Assembly (NCBI GenBank): GCA_031216445.1
Contig: CM062200.1
Span: forward strand, 9,923,001 to 9,987,000
Direction: 5' to 3'
DNA length: 64,000 nt
DNA from: Lateolabrax maculatus
Taxonomy: Eukaryota > Chordata > Actinopteri > Acropomatiformes > Lateolabracidae
The translations under genes were made by a program, and so were the position numbers. This document shows, piece by piece, positions 11,411 to 25,074 of this stretch (positions are counted from its first letter, which is position 1; every line of letters starts with the position of its first letter). Below the pieces are notes generated by a model. The model did not search any database. It was not told the origin of the DNA and saw only the letters and a program-made list of their open reading frames with translations.

Positions 11411-14400
11411 GTGTAGAATGTGAAAACCTTTAATGGGGACCTTTTCATAGTTTCCTTTAGTCCATGCCACCTGTGCATAATGCGGGATGTGTTTCTGGGG
11501 CTTTATGCAATTTTGAAGGCTGTCAAAGGGTCGATGTAAATGCAATATTACTATTCACCACACAAGATAATATAGGGCTGGAGAAGACCTTGCTAGTGCT
11601 TGTTTAAATGCAGAGCACGCACAGTATTACCATTACAAGATCTCTTTACCTGTCTCATAGGCTCTACCACACTGTTAACACACTTGGCATGCAGAACAGA
11701 AAAGTAAATCCAGTTGAATCCAGCTGCAGAACCATGTATTTTGGAAACTGAGTGGACTGAAGAGGGTCTATAACAGTGGGTTCATTTGCTATATTTGCAC
11801 TATACTGTATATAGTAGAGACATTTTCACATTGTGTTTGGGTATTTGGGAGCATAAAAACCAATCTCATTTCAAGGCTCTAGTGAAACACCTTCATGGAC
11901 AGGTAATGTTGATGTGATATACGTGTAGCTGCTGTACAGTTTAACTAGCTGAATAATGACGGTGGATGCTTGGCTGCATGCACACTCACTCCTTCATGTG
12001 ATTAAATCAGTCCACTTTCATTACAGCAGTCATTGATTCAAAGACAGTTTATTACCTTCTTCATCTATTACCTGATGAATAAGACAATAACTTGTCTTAT
12101 TTATGCTGGGTTACTGACCAGGTCAGTAGCATAATTAATTCATGATGAGTTTTGCTTTGTTACAGAAAGAATTGGCGAACAGCTGCAGCTGTTAGACTTA
12201 ACACACATCATAGTCACTATTTTACAGTGCACAGCAGGATGTCAATGCCTGTCTTTTTGTTCCAATTTGATTGTCAAGGATGATTTTAGCTTTCAGGCAG
12301 GAGAGGCATCGGGAGTAGATACAGTGTATGCTTAGGAGGTTTCAAGAAATGATATTCAGCTGATCACAGAAGGATTGGCCTGACATTTTTTACAGTTTTT
12401 TAGAATGAAGATTAGCAGCTTTGAACATTACCCTGTAGCAAGTGCAAATTGATTTTTTCTAACCAAGGTCATCCTCAGTTGTAGGATGAGTGATCGGATG
12501 TTTTGGCACCTCATATACCCATGAACTGCAAAAAACTATGTAGCCTAGAGAAGTCTCCTAAAGTTTGTGATATGAATAGTAAAATAAAGTTCTCTGCATT
12601 TTTGTATCGTGATGCTACATTCTAAAAGGTCGTTTTTTGTTCTTTAGTTTCCAATTACGCCTCGAAGAGAGCGCAACAGTACACTGAGGTTTAAGGAAAC
12701 CATTTCAAAAATTGAGATAAGGGTGGATTTTCTGACAATGATTGCATTTCACTTCAATTCCAGCATTTGCAAATTCACCCTTATGCATTTAACATTATCT
12801 CAATTGTAGATTGTGTGGGGCACGACTGCTTGAGAAAATACAATATCGCTGTGATTGACTTTAGGGAAGGTAGTCTCTATGAATTGCAAATAGTTGCTTA
12901 GTGGTGCAGATCCAAATCCAAATGTTTTGAGCAATCAGCTGCACTATGTTTAAGTACCAATTTTCACTCAGTGTTTTGCTTATAGGGAGCAATGCAGTGG
13001 TTAGAACTGATAGAATACTTTGTGATTTTTGTGGATACTATCAGTAAGTGTACCCTTTGATATTCTGCTTTAATCCTGGCAACAGCATAAAATGCATTTT
13101 TAAACCTCTTTATTTGTTTTCAAATATAGGAATTCAGATTGTTAACGTTTAACCTTTGATGTACATGGAAATATACATATTCACACATTATTATTTTCAA
13201 GAACTGACTTATGTGTGGATATAATTAACTGATACACAGAAGGAATTCCTGGAAGAGATGAGGAACACGTGCATAGACAAAGCAAATTAAAAATTGTGCA
13301 CACCCACACAATGACCTTCCTCTGAGTTGAAACTGGCACACATACCAATTTCTTTATTTATCAGTTTACGAGACTCTGGAGCAGACTACTGCTTCATTAA
13401 CAGGCTGCTTCTTGAGCTTCAATCAGCACAGACCTACTTGGAGATCCTTGGATGCCATTTCCTTGCCTTGATATCTGTAGTTATGTTACAAGGCACTAAT
13501 CCTGTTATTGTAAGGAATAAATGAACAGCTCAAAGACGGGAAAGTTTTTTCTTTATGAAGCTCCGGTCCAAATCACCCAGACACAGAACAGAGATGTCAT
13601 TTTAGTGAAAATGTATATAGTTAAAAACTATTAATAATTCAGTAATCCTCAAATTATTTCTTGCACTAGTCGCTGCAGCAGAGGCTTTTCATATAGGGAT
13701 AAAAAATATGCTCTTTCAGAAAACATCAATTAGATGTTTGAATAAAAAGTTGTTGATATAATTTTTATTCTATAATGCGTTGCAGCAAGATTTCAAAAGG
13801 TAACAGAAACTGAAATAAGCCCTGCGAAACATCGACATCGCAGCAGAGAAAGAAGGGGCAACATTCTCTTCTCACATGTCTTGATGAGGCAGGATGAAGT
13901 GATAGTCGTGAAAATGAAGACTTATTCTCCAAATTGTCATTTCACCAGCTGCACTTGCACATACTGTATGGCAAGTAGTTTCTAACACGGTTCAAATATC
14001 GTTAAAATTTTGCTATTTGCTATTTCAAATTTGATGGCATCATTTTGCAGGAAACAAGATATATTTTCTCCAAATTTCAAGAATTTAAAAAAGCCATGGT
14101 GGTGAACAAACACAGGCCAGTGAATGTCTCATCACATCCATATTTTGAGATCAGGCGATGTAAGGTTGCAGCTTATTACATGCAATTTAATGTAACGAAA
14201 CAGCATGTAAGCGTTTGAGGTTGTATTTTTTTCATCATCTTCATAATGCCCTGAACGATTCTCTTGACAGCAGGTGCAATCACTGGCAATTGAGCTCACA
14301 TGGTTTCTTGTTATTTGTAGCACTTCGCACTCCCATGCAAAGCAAACACTCATGGGTCTCTCTCTACATGTCATCTCCACTATTCATGTTTGCCTCTCCC

Positions 14401-15340
14401 TCTCACTGCTATTACCAGTGAAGATAAAAACAGCACAGCCAGCTGATATTGTGTTGGGTATCAGTAATACTGGGAAGAGGAAAAGCCAAAGCATTACAAT
14501 ATCTTGACTCCGAACATAAGGATAAGAGACAATGACTATGTTTACAAGCACACTAATATTCCACTATTATACAGAATTTGACAGTATTACAAATTTGATA
14601 CGGTTCATTTCAAAAGCATATTCCATTTGTTTATTCCAAATTAGGCTTTATTCCAACTGTAGCATTTTCCAATTAAGACATGTGAGATGTGCTGATATTA
14701 TTCGGGTTTTAGGAGCATTCTCTGGACATGTATACAGCGCATTCGGAATATGTGTCTCAATTGGGGTTTTTTTTACTGTAGTTTGCGACACACAGCCTTT
14801 CGCCTGTTTATGGTCAGCTGTGTGCGTTAGAAACAAACCAACAATTTGCAAGACTAGGGTAGAGATGCATGCCCAAAAGAAAAGCCCACATTTCTGGTTG
14901 GAAGGAAAACCTTGGTCAATGTGTAATAATGCTCCAAATAACAGAGTGAAAGTAAGCTTTTGACAGTCCCATAACCTTTGTGACTCATTTTTGTCTCAAG
15001 CTTTTTATTTACTTTGACTTTCTACTAGAGCCACGCTGGTAATCCTGATTGTCTTTTAAGTGATCACATGCAGCCAGATAAAGGATTTTGTTTTCTTTTG
15101 TACATGAATGAAAAATATCCAAAGCTGTGCAAAATGTTATATAATATTTCATTTTACATTTGAAAACTCTTTGACTTCCTTGCATGGAAAAATTAAATTA
15201 ACCTTCTTATTCAATCCTTAATAAAATCTTCTTTGAATTGAAGTCTTCTCCATCTCTCAGTGGGAGTTCAAAAGTACTGTTCTGCTTTTATTCATACAGT
15301 TAAACATAGAATTCATAGTGTGAGGCCTAGTTCAAACCCA

Positions 15341-15411
15341 GTCTCCTACTGCTGGCCACTAAGCAGCTCCAGTAAAGCAGCTGGAGGTTAAATGGCTCAC
15401 TCAAGGGCTTC
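15341..15411. repeat. Fragment of a dispersed teleost repeat
   Basis: The run CTACTGCTGGCCACTAAGCA, then CAGCTGGAGGTTAAATGGCT and CACTCAAGGGCTTCC, resembles a widespread fish repeat with the wording GGTTAAGTGCCTTGCTCAAG followed by GGCA. The match is from memory, both ends are uncertain and no coding capacity is present. A weak B-box-like TTCAAACCC lies just upstream (15331-15339), but no A box is visible. Confidence 0.4.
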
Positions 15412-18400
15412 CTAATGTTTTAGAGGCATGGGAGAGTATAACATACTCATTGTTTTCACTCAGCATTGTGAAATTACATTAGATATTAGATAGAGGACTA
15501 TAGGTTGGTTAAAGCTTAAATTCATATGTACTGAATCCGTTTGAGATTCTGTTAGTACCGGTAGGGTTTGTTATCTGGTGGCAGGGCTATTCAAATAAAA
15601 GCAAAATACTGTACTTATACAAAAGTAAGTTTGCCATGGTCAGTTGGTGGGTACTTTTAAATATACAAATGATCAAATGATGATTAAAGAGAGAGAATTG
15701 AAATAAATAACATAACATCGTCCCTGCTTAGTTGAGAAAAAGTAGCCTTGTAATTAAGAGCAGGTGAATTTGAAAGCAGCCATACAGTGTGTCTCATAGG
15801 AAAGCACGCTCAGTAAGGTCAGAAATGGTCAAAAAAACAAGCCATTGCTTCAGGTAAATGTTTCCCTGCAGTTGAACAACATTAAACTGAATTTGAGAGT
15901 GTGAACAGCATTTAAATGAGCTTTAAGGCGCAGACATTGACAACATAATAGAGTTGAACTGGAACTGGAAAGGGTAGCTGTCATTTGACGCAGATTAAGT
16001 TGCAGATAATGAAAATTGTAAACACAGATTGCCGTGAAATGACATTTTTAGGCAATACAGTTGCATAGGTAAAGGAACAGAGGGGGCCAAAAGCGCAGAC
16101 ATGGCTCAGTGGAGCAGTCCTGGCTCGTCCTACAGTGCTGCAGCTGCCAGGTTGTGTTCCACTATGCCGGCTGGAGTAGCCCTCCTCTCGCAATTGGATG
16201 GTAATGAGAGTGACTGACAGGGACGCTCAGCGGTGCTGCCAAAAATAATGTTTTGTGTTCCTCTTGCTCTCTCTGTCTCCATGTCATGCTGTCTTTTGAT
16301 GTAACTCTCTTTTCTTTTTTATGTCTGTCCCTCCTTGTTTAACTCATAGTGAGACAAAATGTGAGAAATTTAGCAAGATTAAAATTAGAATGAGTTTGGG
16401 TGTTTCCAGCAGGGAAATTTAGTCATTGCAGCAGAAAAATAGGGCAGGAAAAATAGGGCAGACTTCATAAATAATATTATTTACAAAAAGAGCATCTATG
16501 GAGTAGAATGTACAAATTTGCACTGCTGGTTATGGACATTATTAAATTTGCAGGGCAGAGGTGCAAATGTCTGTGACTTCCTGCTGTCAAGAGATAAACA
16601 AGTTAAAATAATACACAGAAATGTGTACGTGAAGGTTGTGAGAATGGATGAGTGGGAGGCATGATTGAAACTATGATGGCGCCTGGTTACAGTACTTGTA
16701 ATCCTGTGATTACCGAGTGCACAACATTACACGGAGCATCTGCATGAGCTGATTGCAGAAGGGTAACAATTGGAGCAATGGCTTGTGAAAGTGGTGTTGT
16801 TTTAAACCCCTGGCCAGCGATTCAACATCCCGACCACAGATATGTGCCTTCACTGTTATACCGCCGGGATTACAACATCTGTTGTTGTCAAAAAAAAGGC
16901 AAGACCACATCGCTTTTCCCTTGCCAGTCTCATTCTTTCTGTCAGCCTGCACTCTGCAACACTTCTGGAGGGCTTCCAGAGCTGTTGCAGAGGCTGATAT
17001 ATTTCTGTATAGCCATGTCTTAGTGATGCACATTAAGCCTCACAATTATTCCCTATAGTCTCATTCATTATTCCCTCTGAGTTCTGATCAAAAAGGACAG
17101 AGTACACCCTTATAATTCAACAGTGTTCTTATTTCTCCCATAATGATACAGCAGATTGAAGGTAAACGCTGATTCTTCCTCACCTCAACCCCTTAGTGCT
17201 TGCCAGTCTCGCGCCTTTAATGAAGTGATAAAAAGAGACCCAACACTCTCTAAAGGCCAAAGAAAAAAATGTGTTCAAAAATAAAAAAGAATTATGTGCA
17301 TATATTGTGACTTAAACCATATGTCTGTCTGTGTTAAACCTCTATTATCAGATCTGCTGTTTACTGGTCTGCTCTTCTCCCATATGTTGTTTTGTGCATT
17401 TTTGGTTTGGTTCTTTTCCTGCACTTTAACAAAAGACTGTCTCAAGGGAGAAAGAGGTAAACGCAAACTTTCCATCCACAAAGGATGCAATACCTCTTAC
17501 AGCCCCTCAGACCTTTCTTTTTCCTGTTAGTAGTACAATCTTGAAAATGGCACAGTGCAGTAGTGAAAAGTGTCAATCCCCTCAAGCTTTCAAAATCCAC
17601 TCTCAGCTGTCTGTAACACTGCATGTGATGGGAGGGTGCATGAACTAACGGCCGAAGTCATCTGCCTGATTTCATTATGCGGGTCGGCCTCTTACTTGCT
17701 TACATTTTAGATGTAAGTTCTGGCAGGAATGACGGTGGAAAAAGGACCGAGTATTAAAAATACATTTTGAATCAGAATCATTTTAACAGGAAGGATTTTT
17801 TTTTATTATTTCTATTTCCTGGGACTGGCTTAAGGGAGGCTCTTATTACTGAAGAGAAGTGGTTTGAGTAAAGGTCACTCTGCAGCTGATAAATGATCAT
17901 TACAGTGATATTTACAGAAGTTATATATGAAAGTCTGTGTTGTAACTGTGTATGTGTTTCAACTGATCATATTGAATATTCAGATATCCTTTGAAATATT
18001 CTTTGGATGATTAAGGAAATTAAACTGGTCTAAAGTGTGGTGTGATTTACATTGACAGTGCTCTCCGTCACATAGTAAAAGGCAAATAAATGGTAACATT
18101 GATTTAAAAGTAATACCAGTGTGGTTTCTTGAGATGACATCAAAATCCAAAATATTCTTAGCTTACAAAAGGAGGAATATCCTTACAAATTTTCATGTGG
18201 GAACAACTCTGTCTTGCCTTTTGTACTGATTGCTTCTGCTTCAGCAGTTTGCAAATCCGATATGGTTCATTTACAGTTGGTATCTTTACCCTTTTGTGTT
18301 TTACTTTTAGGCCTGCTTCAATGTCTTTATTATTTTCTTTATCGTTTTGTTATTTCTCCTGTTTTTATCTGTATCACTGTGATCATTTATGCCTTTTCAA

Positions 18401-18540
18401 AATTTTAGTTTGTATGTTGACACATATTTTTCACGGTTCATTATACAGTATTGCTTTATCTGTGAGGCCCAGTGGGTAAAACACACAGAGAAGAACAAAG
18501 TAGACATAGCTTATACATAGCCGGCAGTGGAATAAGGAGG

Positions 18541-18660
18541 AAAAAAAAAAAAAAAAAAAACAGTCAACAGAATGAGGGTTAGAAAGAAAGAGAGGAGATG
18601 AGAGAAGGAGACCGACAGCACAGGACTGAAAGTTGAGGGATGGGGGATGGGAGGTGAGGA
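18541..18660 (+). repeat. A20 run plus purine-rich (GA) tract
   Basis: Twenty adenines at 18541-18560 are followed by about 100 nt dominated by G and A (GAAAGAAAGAGAGGAGATGA and similar). The poly-A could be a retrotransposon tail. However, the upstream 200 bases show no recognised SINE, so it is listed as simple sequence. Confidence 0.85.
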
Positions 18661-20622
18661 TGGCATGCCAGCTACCAGGGATCAGAGATTAAGCCAATGA
18701 CGTTGGGGTGGGGTCCGCCAGCTGTCCTTCCCCAGACAGTTTACTCGGTGGCTTAGGATGGATGGCGTCTTACTCTCATAAAAGTCCAGCTAAATGTCAA
18801 GCAAATTTCAAGAAAAGCCAGAAAAATAAAATAGGAATTAGGCCTACCAGCTGCACGGAAAGCCATTAAATACGCAACTTTGTGTATTTCCTCTTTATTG
18901 TGTCCAGTTATTGTGTAGTTCATACAGTGCTGCTTAAAATCAAACTGCACACACATTTCACAACTATACACTGTTTGCAAGACTAACTGTGAGGTAATGA
19001 GGTGATGTGGTGGCTGAGACGTGGGGGATCATTGTTCAGTAGTGTTCACTCTAGTTCTCCACAGTATTGGAGCTTTTTTATAACTGATATGCCCGATGCA
19101 GCATAGTGAGAAATAGGGAAAACAAGACTTTTTATCAAAATGTAGCCATACTGGCAATCTCTTCTTTCAATCTTTTGCCATGCTCTGCTGCGCTGCTGTG
19201 TGCTTCGGCTAGATGTCGTACAAAAATAAACATATGGGCTGTCTGAGTCTAACCATCCCACATTGTATCATACTGCACAACTGGGAAGAATGGAGACTTC
19301 AACAATTCCCGTAGTGAATAAAAAACAGTGGCTGTGGATGGTTTATAGGAAGAGACCAAACAAAGGAAATGAGAGAGGACAGGTCACACTAATACAACTC
19401 CCTGTGCTGGAGATGCTTGGAGTTCGTTCAAGAACCAGAGTGAAGAAAACTCCTCTCACCCAAGTGTCAGACAGAAGAGGCATAGTTACTCTCAACAGTC
19501 AAATTGTTCCCACAGTTGGCGGGATAGATGGTGTTATTTTCAAGCCCTGATTGCTGATATTTCATGCTGTTCAAACACAAAAAACAATGAAATGCAGTTG
19601 GCAGTAGTAATGATGACCAGCCCGCTGTGATGGACATCGCAGCAGCTGCAACCCACTTGCCAAGAAGAACATACATTTTGGACAAATCCCTGGATTATGT
19701 CCATTGACAATGTTTTTTAACTTACTATTCATACTATAATATATGTGCATGGCAGCTATAATCCAGTATAGTAAAAGTATCTTGGGCAACTAAAACTAAT
19801 TGGCAAATGTTGAGGAAAGATTGGTATTTTATTATAATGGTTAACTATTACAAAAGCCAACAATACTTTTTGACACCGCTCAACACAGCTGGGACAATGA
19901 ACTCCATTATATCAAGCAATAAGAGCAATCAGACAGGTTTTAAATAAGTGCCTTTTTAACCTTCACCTTCATTTTCACTTCCAAATATGTGGTTTCGATA
20001 ATATGGTTAAAATATAGTGATTGGCTTAAAGTCATGTGGAAAATGATTCAAAAAATATTTTTGGCAGTGCAACTTCCTGGGCTACTTTAAACCTACTATA
20101 CATGGAAATGTGTGCTCACACAATTTCACAATAAAAGTGACAATTATAACATCTCAGGTGTATTCACTCAACTAAATAAGTAGATATAATAAGTTTAAAC
20201 TTGGAATTTGTTTAAAACCAACCATACTGTATGACCCAGGTTGTAAAAAACAGACAACTGTCTTTCAAGTTCTCAAGTTGGCTTTTGCTTTTTACATGAA
20301 CAGTAGGTGTTTTCCCTTTTGATGACAAACCACTTGTATCGTTTGCGATTAAGGGACTTCCAAAATCTTCCTAGAAGTGTTTTTAAATCCTCCCCAACAC
20401 CATTGACTGTTTGCCCAGGTACATCCCTCAGTGAAGCCAGCAGAGGGCTCAACTGCTGGTGAGAGAGCAGGGATTTAGATTCTCCCTTGTGAGGACAGCC
20501 AAACCCCTGTGATTACTGCATAATCCCCACCAGCATATCATGTGCATCATGGCAGCACAGTGAGCCTTTGTGACATCATGGGGGAGGCTGATGTAGGGCT
20601 GCTTAGTCCACATTTCTCTCTC

Positions 20623-20758
20623 CCCCTCTCTAATGCTGTCACCCCTAACCTCTGTCTTACACTATTTCCTTACTCTGCATGTCAGTCTGTTTCTGTCTCT
20701 CACTCCCTCCCTCTCTATTGTCTGATGGTTACAGAGGATTGGGGGGGGGGGGGGGGGG
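20623..20758 (+). repeat. Pyrimidine-rich tract followed by an uninterrupted G18 run
   Basis: A CT-rich stretch (about 20615-20720, with CTCTCTCCCCCTCTCT and CACTCCCTCCCTCTCT) is followed within 25 nt by 18 consecutive guanines at 20741-20758. The G run can form G-quadruplex-like structures, is strongly error-prone, and its length in the assembly may be unreliable. Confidence 0.9.
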
Positions 20759-22067
20759 TGGCGAGGAGATCAGTGGGGATTATCACTGTCTGGAGAACAC
20801 GGATGGATTTGTGCGCCATCGCCGTAGTTGGATGTCGTGCCAAACTGCCCTCGACTAATGGGACAGCGGTGCACTGTCGTAGCACAAGTTGATATCAGTC
20901 AAAAGCTCTTAACCAACAAAAATTGTCCCTTTGGTGATTCATGTGGGACAGTTTTCCTGTTGTTTCATGTGAGCAGTCCATTCGTGAATGAACATAACAA
21001 ATAAGAAAAACAACTAAACATTATGCAGGGGGTGTGGAGATGGCTGGGGGTGCAGCGATGTGAAATTCAAAAGTTTTAAATTCAATTAATTAAATTATTA
21101 AAAAATAGTAAGCCCCTCGCTCCCATTCTATCCTATTTTAATCTGCCTGTCCGCTGTCTGTTTTGTGTCCTGCTCTTCATCATCCATCGCTCTCACTCAG
21201 GCTTTCAATCATGCCAGCTTCCTGCTCTGGTCAACACTGAGGTCACAGAGAGTTTGATGAGAATCTCTTAAAAAAAAAATGCAGCTGCAATCAGAATCCT
21301 GTGCAGAACGGGCACTTCCAGGTCTAGATGGCAGTCACCGACTGAGGGTCCTGTGGTACACTTTTAAAAAAGCCTTTGTGGTTCTCGGCTTTTGAGAAGC
21401 ACAGCTTTTTATATTTTATGTCAGTAACCCAGTGTAAGAATGCATGTTCTGGGACTTTGAAGTGATATTCAGAAATGTAGCATCGCGCAATATGTCTGCT
21501 TTCATTGCAGGCTCATGACACATAATGATTGGTATATTTATTTAGACTTATTTATGTCACTGTTGAAACAAAACAAACAAACATCAATTGGAAGATCATA
21601 GCTTTTGAAAATGACATTGGAAAGTTGGCCTGTAGGGTAAAAGTACTAAGCCTTGCCTCCAGACTGATGCTCTTTTAGAAAGAAAGCAGGAAGTGTTCTT
21701 AAAATGCTTGTCATGTTTATTTCAGGAAATCTAAAATTATGTGTAGCTTCTCTGAAAGAATGTGGATTCTCATAATATTTTTGACAGGCATTGGTGTGTC
21801 TCCGTAGCTCGTCTTATGCTATTTCCAATCGCAAATGACATGGATTTTGTATTTGTTTGTCTGGTTGGTTTTTTTTATCTTTATTTAAAGCCAGATCCGG
21901 CAACTCGATGATGAAGCATTCACACCTGAGTGTTCCTCACTGCAGTTGCCAGCTACTGCCGGGTTTTGTATTTTCGCTGTATCAGTCTGAGAGTTGAATT
22001 GTAATCCATAACTTATGCATGTTCAAACTACAATGATGTTTAAACTTTCCTGAAATTGGGTTTGAAA

Positions 22068-22085
22068 CGTGCGTGGTTACGCACG
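22068..22085. repeat. GC-rich perfect hairpin, CGTGCGT/ACGCACG
   Basis: The 7-bp arms are exact reverse complements around a GGTT tetraloop, in otherwise AT-rich DNA. There is no downstream T run, so it does not look like a terminator. Confidence 0.75.
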
Positions 22086-25052
22086 GACATCTATTACGAA
22101 AATTACACATTGAATTCCGCAAACCATTCATAAAAAAATCCTGTAAGTCAGTAACAGTGATAATGTGTTCACCTTCTTACTATAGGGTTTGGGTATAATT
22201 GACTTACCAGGTAATATAAATGTACAAATATTTACTGAAGTGATGAAGACAGCATTGTTAACCAAACAGGTGTGACCCAACAGCTGATAACTGAAGATGG
22301 CCCCCAACCACAACATATGTATCATTATTAGTATTTGTCACATTTCATTGTACAGACAGATAATACTTACATCACCTGAAAAGTTTGACATTTTGGTAAA
22401 TACTGTTATTCGCCTTCCCTACCAAGAGTTAGATGGAAAGAAGAAATGAGAGTGGTGGTACCAATATTCTCTTTCTCTCGGAAACAAAGCAAAGCATATA
22501 CGTTCCTTTTGAGAAAACATTGCAGATTTCAGCTTTAAATGTGTTTCAAAAGACTGCAGTCTTTAACTCTAATGGCCTTACCGTCTTCATGAATTCCTTA
22601 GACACAATATCTTTGTGATGTGTTTCCGACAGAAGTGTTAATTTGTTTCAGCCAATTTGATTGGATTTGACCCCTTGTGAGGAGGGATGAGTGACAATAT
22701 GATGTCTAAAATAGTCAAGAAAAACCACTCTGTCAAGTGTATTTCTGTCCACTGAAAGGCAAGGAGAGATGTCTTCCAGCTTGTAGGTGAATACTGAATG
22801 TAATGACAGTCTCTGGCATTTGAGTTGTCAATCAACTTGTCAATTAATCACAGCCATCAGCGGGGGTTTCAGGGAGTGCTTAGACATATCCCTGCATGCT
22901 CTCAAAGATCAAAGGAATGTCCACACTATTGACGGAGCCGTTTTTGCTCAGCATTATTCACCAGACCTTGATAGGAAATACTCAAGTCTGGGAAGAGGCA
23001 CAGCAGCATTTCACAAAAGCATGGCTGAACAAAATCATTACAGAATGTTCAAAAACAACTTTTTATCATGCAAGAATCAGTATTTGAGGCCTAAGTCCAA
23101 CCCAATATCCCTATGCTCATGAATCATCTGCAAAAATGGGTTTTATTGTAAGTAACTCCGCTTATAAAAACAAAAACAGAGTTTTTTTCTTCTGGAAAGA
23201 TTCACTATGTATTTCTAGCATTTAACCACGTAATGTAGAGTATGTTTATGGGCTTTTTCTTGCCATGAATTGCACATAATGTATATCCCCTATAGATATA
23301 GTAGGCGCTTTTAATGCATATTTTATAAGATCTTCTGCCTTCTTACGTCAAGAAACCCACTGGCTCTTTCTTTAATGGCTGTTCCTTTGGCTATTCGTAA
23401 TAAGAATTGCTAAACCTAAAAACCACAGTCGCATATGTGCACACTCTTGCATTTAACCCATAACAATAACACACTCAATTCATACTGTCACAAGGTAAAT
23501 GAATGTGCATCTCGTGAACAATGGGCGTGAACACATGAGATGAAGCCACATAAGATAAATGTCAGGTTTTGTGTAGTAAATAATAATCATCCATCATTGA
23601 GGATCAGTTCCTGAAAAGTGACATACCAAATGAGTAGTGGAAAATAAATACCTTGGTTAAGATTTCAGTGTTCTGCACCTCCAGTGATCTTTTCATCTCG
23701 TATGATATGTAGGAGTCGGTGCTCTAAGAGGGTAGATGAGCTGGTGCAAGAAACAAACAAGCAGTGGGCAAGCAGTGGGCAGGCAATGGTGATTAAGAGA
23801 AAAAAAGGATATGGTGGATTCTTGAGTTTCTGGACAGGGAACGAAGTGTCAAGTACAACATGAGTGACTGAATAGGAAACAGAATTTACTCATTTGCTTC
23901 TTTCAGGTGTAGTCCTAATATCCTGAGCATATCCTGAGTGAAAATAAACATGTAAAAAAAATAAAAATAAAAATATAAAATGATGCTTCATCATATGTAC
24001 ACAGTACAAACATGAACACGCGTGCCATAACCAGTTATCCATAGAATCACCATGGACCCAATTTAACATATAAGACAGCAAATGTCATGGGAAATTGAAA
24101 GTTTGAACATGATTGTTTTGTGTGTCTATTCAATCTCACCTGCTAAAATACTAACATTTATATGCACAGTATATAAAAATACTTCTCCACTAACAGACTC
24201 AGATTTTTTTGAAGCAAAAACCTTGTGAAGCATGAGGTAGTCGTAGAAATCTTTGCATGCCAAAACCACAGAACACATCCCTCTTTTGTATCAAACGCAA
24301 AGTCGCCTGTATTTATCACATGCTCTGTGAATTAATTTGGTGCTGAGCAGCAGAATTGCATCCTATAAAAGGCAGATAATGAGAACACAGGGGAACACAC
24401 AGGAAATGTTGACACCAAATTATGTTGTACTGTGAAGGAGATGGTCAAATACGGTTGCAGAGAATTTGTCTTGCATGTAGGAAGAAAAAAAAAAAAAGAC
24501 ATTTGCAGCAAAAGCAAATGGGAAAAAGAAGAAAAGATTGACAATAGACACCCAAAGCAGTCAAGTGACTATGAGGTCTGGAGTGGCCATTGGTAAGAGC
24601 ACATTGGTTAGCTGGCTGGTGTGCTGTCAACATTTCTCCATGAATGGGGATGATGACGCCAATAAACCCACTGACAGACTGATGGCAGTGACCAGAAAAG
24701 GGGAGATCTGACCGCGGTGCTGAAATGAGAAACCACAGTGGCATGTTTGTGTATGTACACTCTTGGTGTGGTGTTGTATGGCAGTGGTTGTAGTATCATG
24801 TTTCCAAAAGTAATCTCTGCTTTGGTGATGTGTTTGGAAGGTGTGGGCCTACTGCAGAGTGTGAATGATAGACGGGCTGCCAGCATGGATGGATGAAGTG
24901 TGTTGGCAGTACTGACGCTTGTCTGTGCCAGAGCCCGGCACACATTGTTCATTCTTGGCCTCTATTCCACGGGATCTGAAACAGAGGTGCTGACTCCAGT
25001 CAAAAAACTCGAGCACCGTCATTAAAGAAAAGTTACCCCCCTGCTCACCATT

Positions 25053-25074
25053 CGACGTCATGGTTTAAAAATAG
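25053..25074. promoter_or_regulatory. Candidate CRE-like / MEF2 motif pair
   Basis: CGACGTCA (one mismatch from the full CRE palindrome) is followed five bases later by TTAAAAATAG, a full match to the MEF2 consensus YTAWWWWTAR. Both factors act in activity-dependent neuronal transcription, which would suit nrg3. Short motifs recur by chance, so this is only a candidate. Confidence 0.25.

Larger units (their letters stand above)
10823..20622. other. Upstream intron, no gene seen
   Basis: No exon can be supported on either strand. The longest open frame (143 codons, + strand from 14532) is low-complexity, has no domain and begins in AT-rich sequence. The segment contains a TA microsatellite at 11369, a repeat fragment at 15341, an A20/purine tract at 18541 and otherwise unremarkable AT-rich DNA. 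Confidence 0.6.

Noticed and set aside
14532..14963. 143-codon open frame on the + strand
   Set aside because: No domain, no plausible splice context, AT-rich low-information sequence; length is compatible with chance in 64 kb.
15331..15341. B-box-like TTCAAACCC suggesting a tRNA or tRNA-derived SINE
   Set aside because: No A box at the required distance, no cloverleaf and no 3' tail.
18541..18560. A20 run as a processed pseudogene or SINE tail
   Set aside because: No recognisable gene or SINE body upstream and no target-site duplication noticed; it runs straight into a GA-rich tract.
22068..22085. GC hairpin as a rho-independent terminator
   Set aside because: No following T run, and the context is a vertebrate intron.
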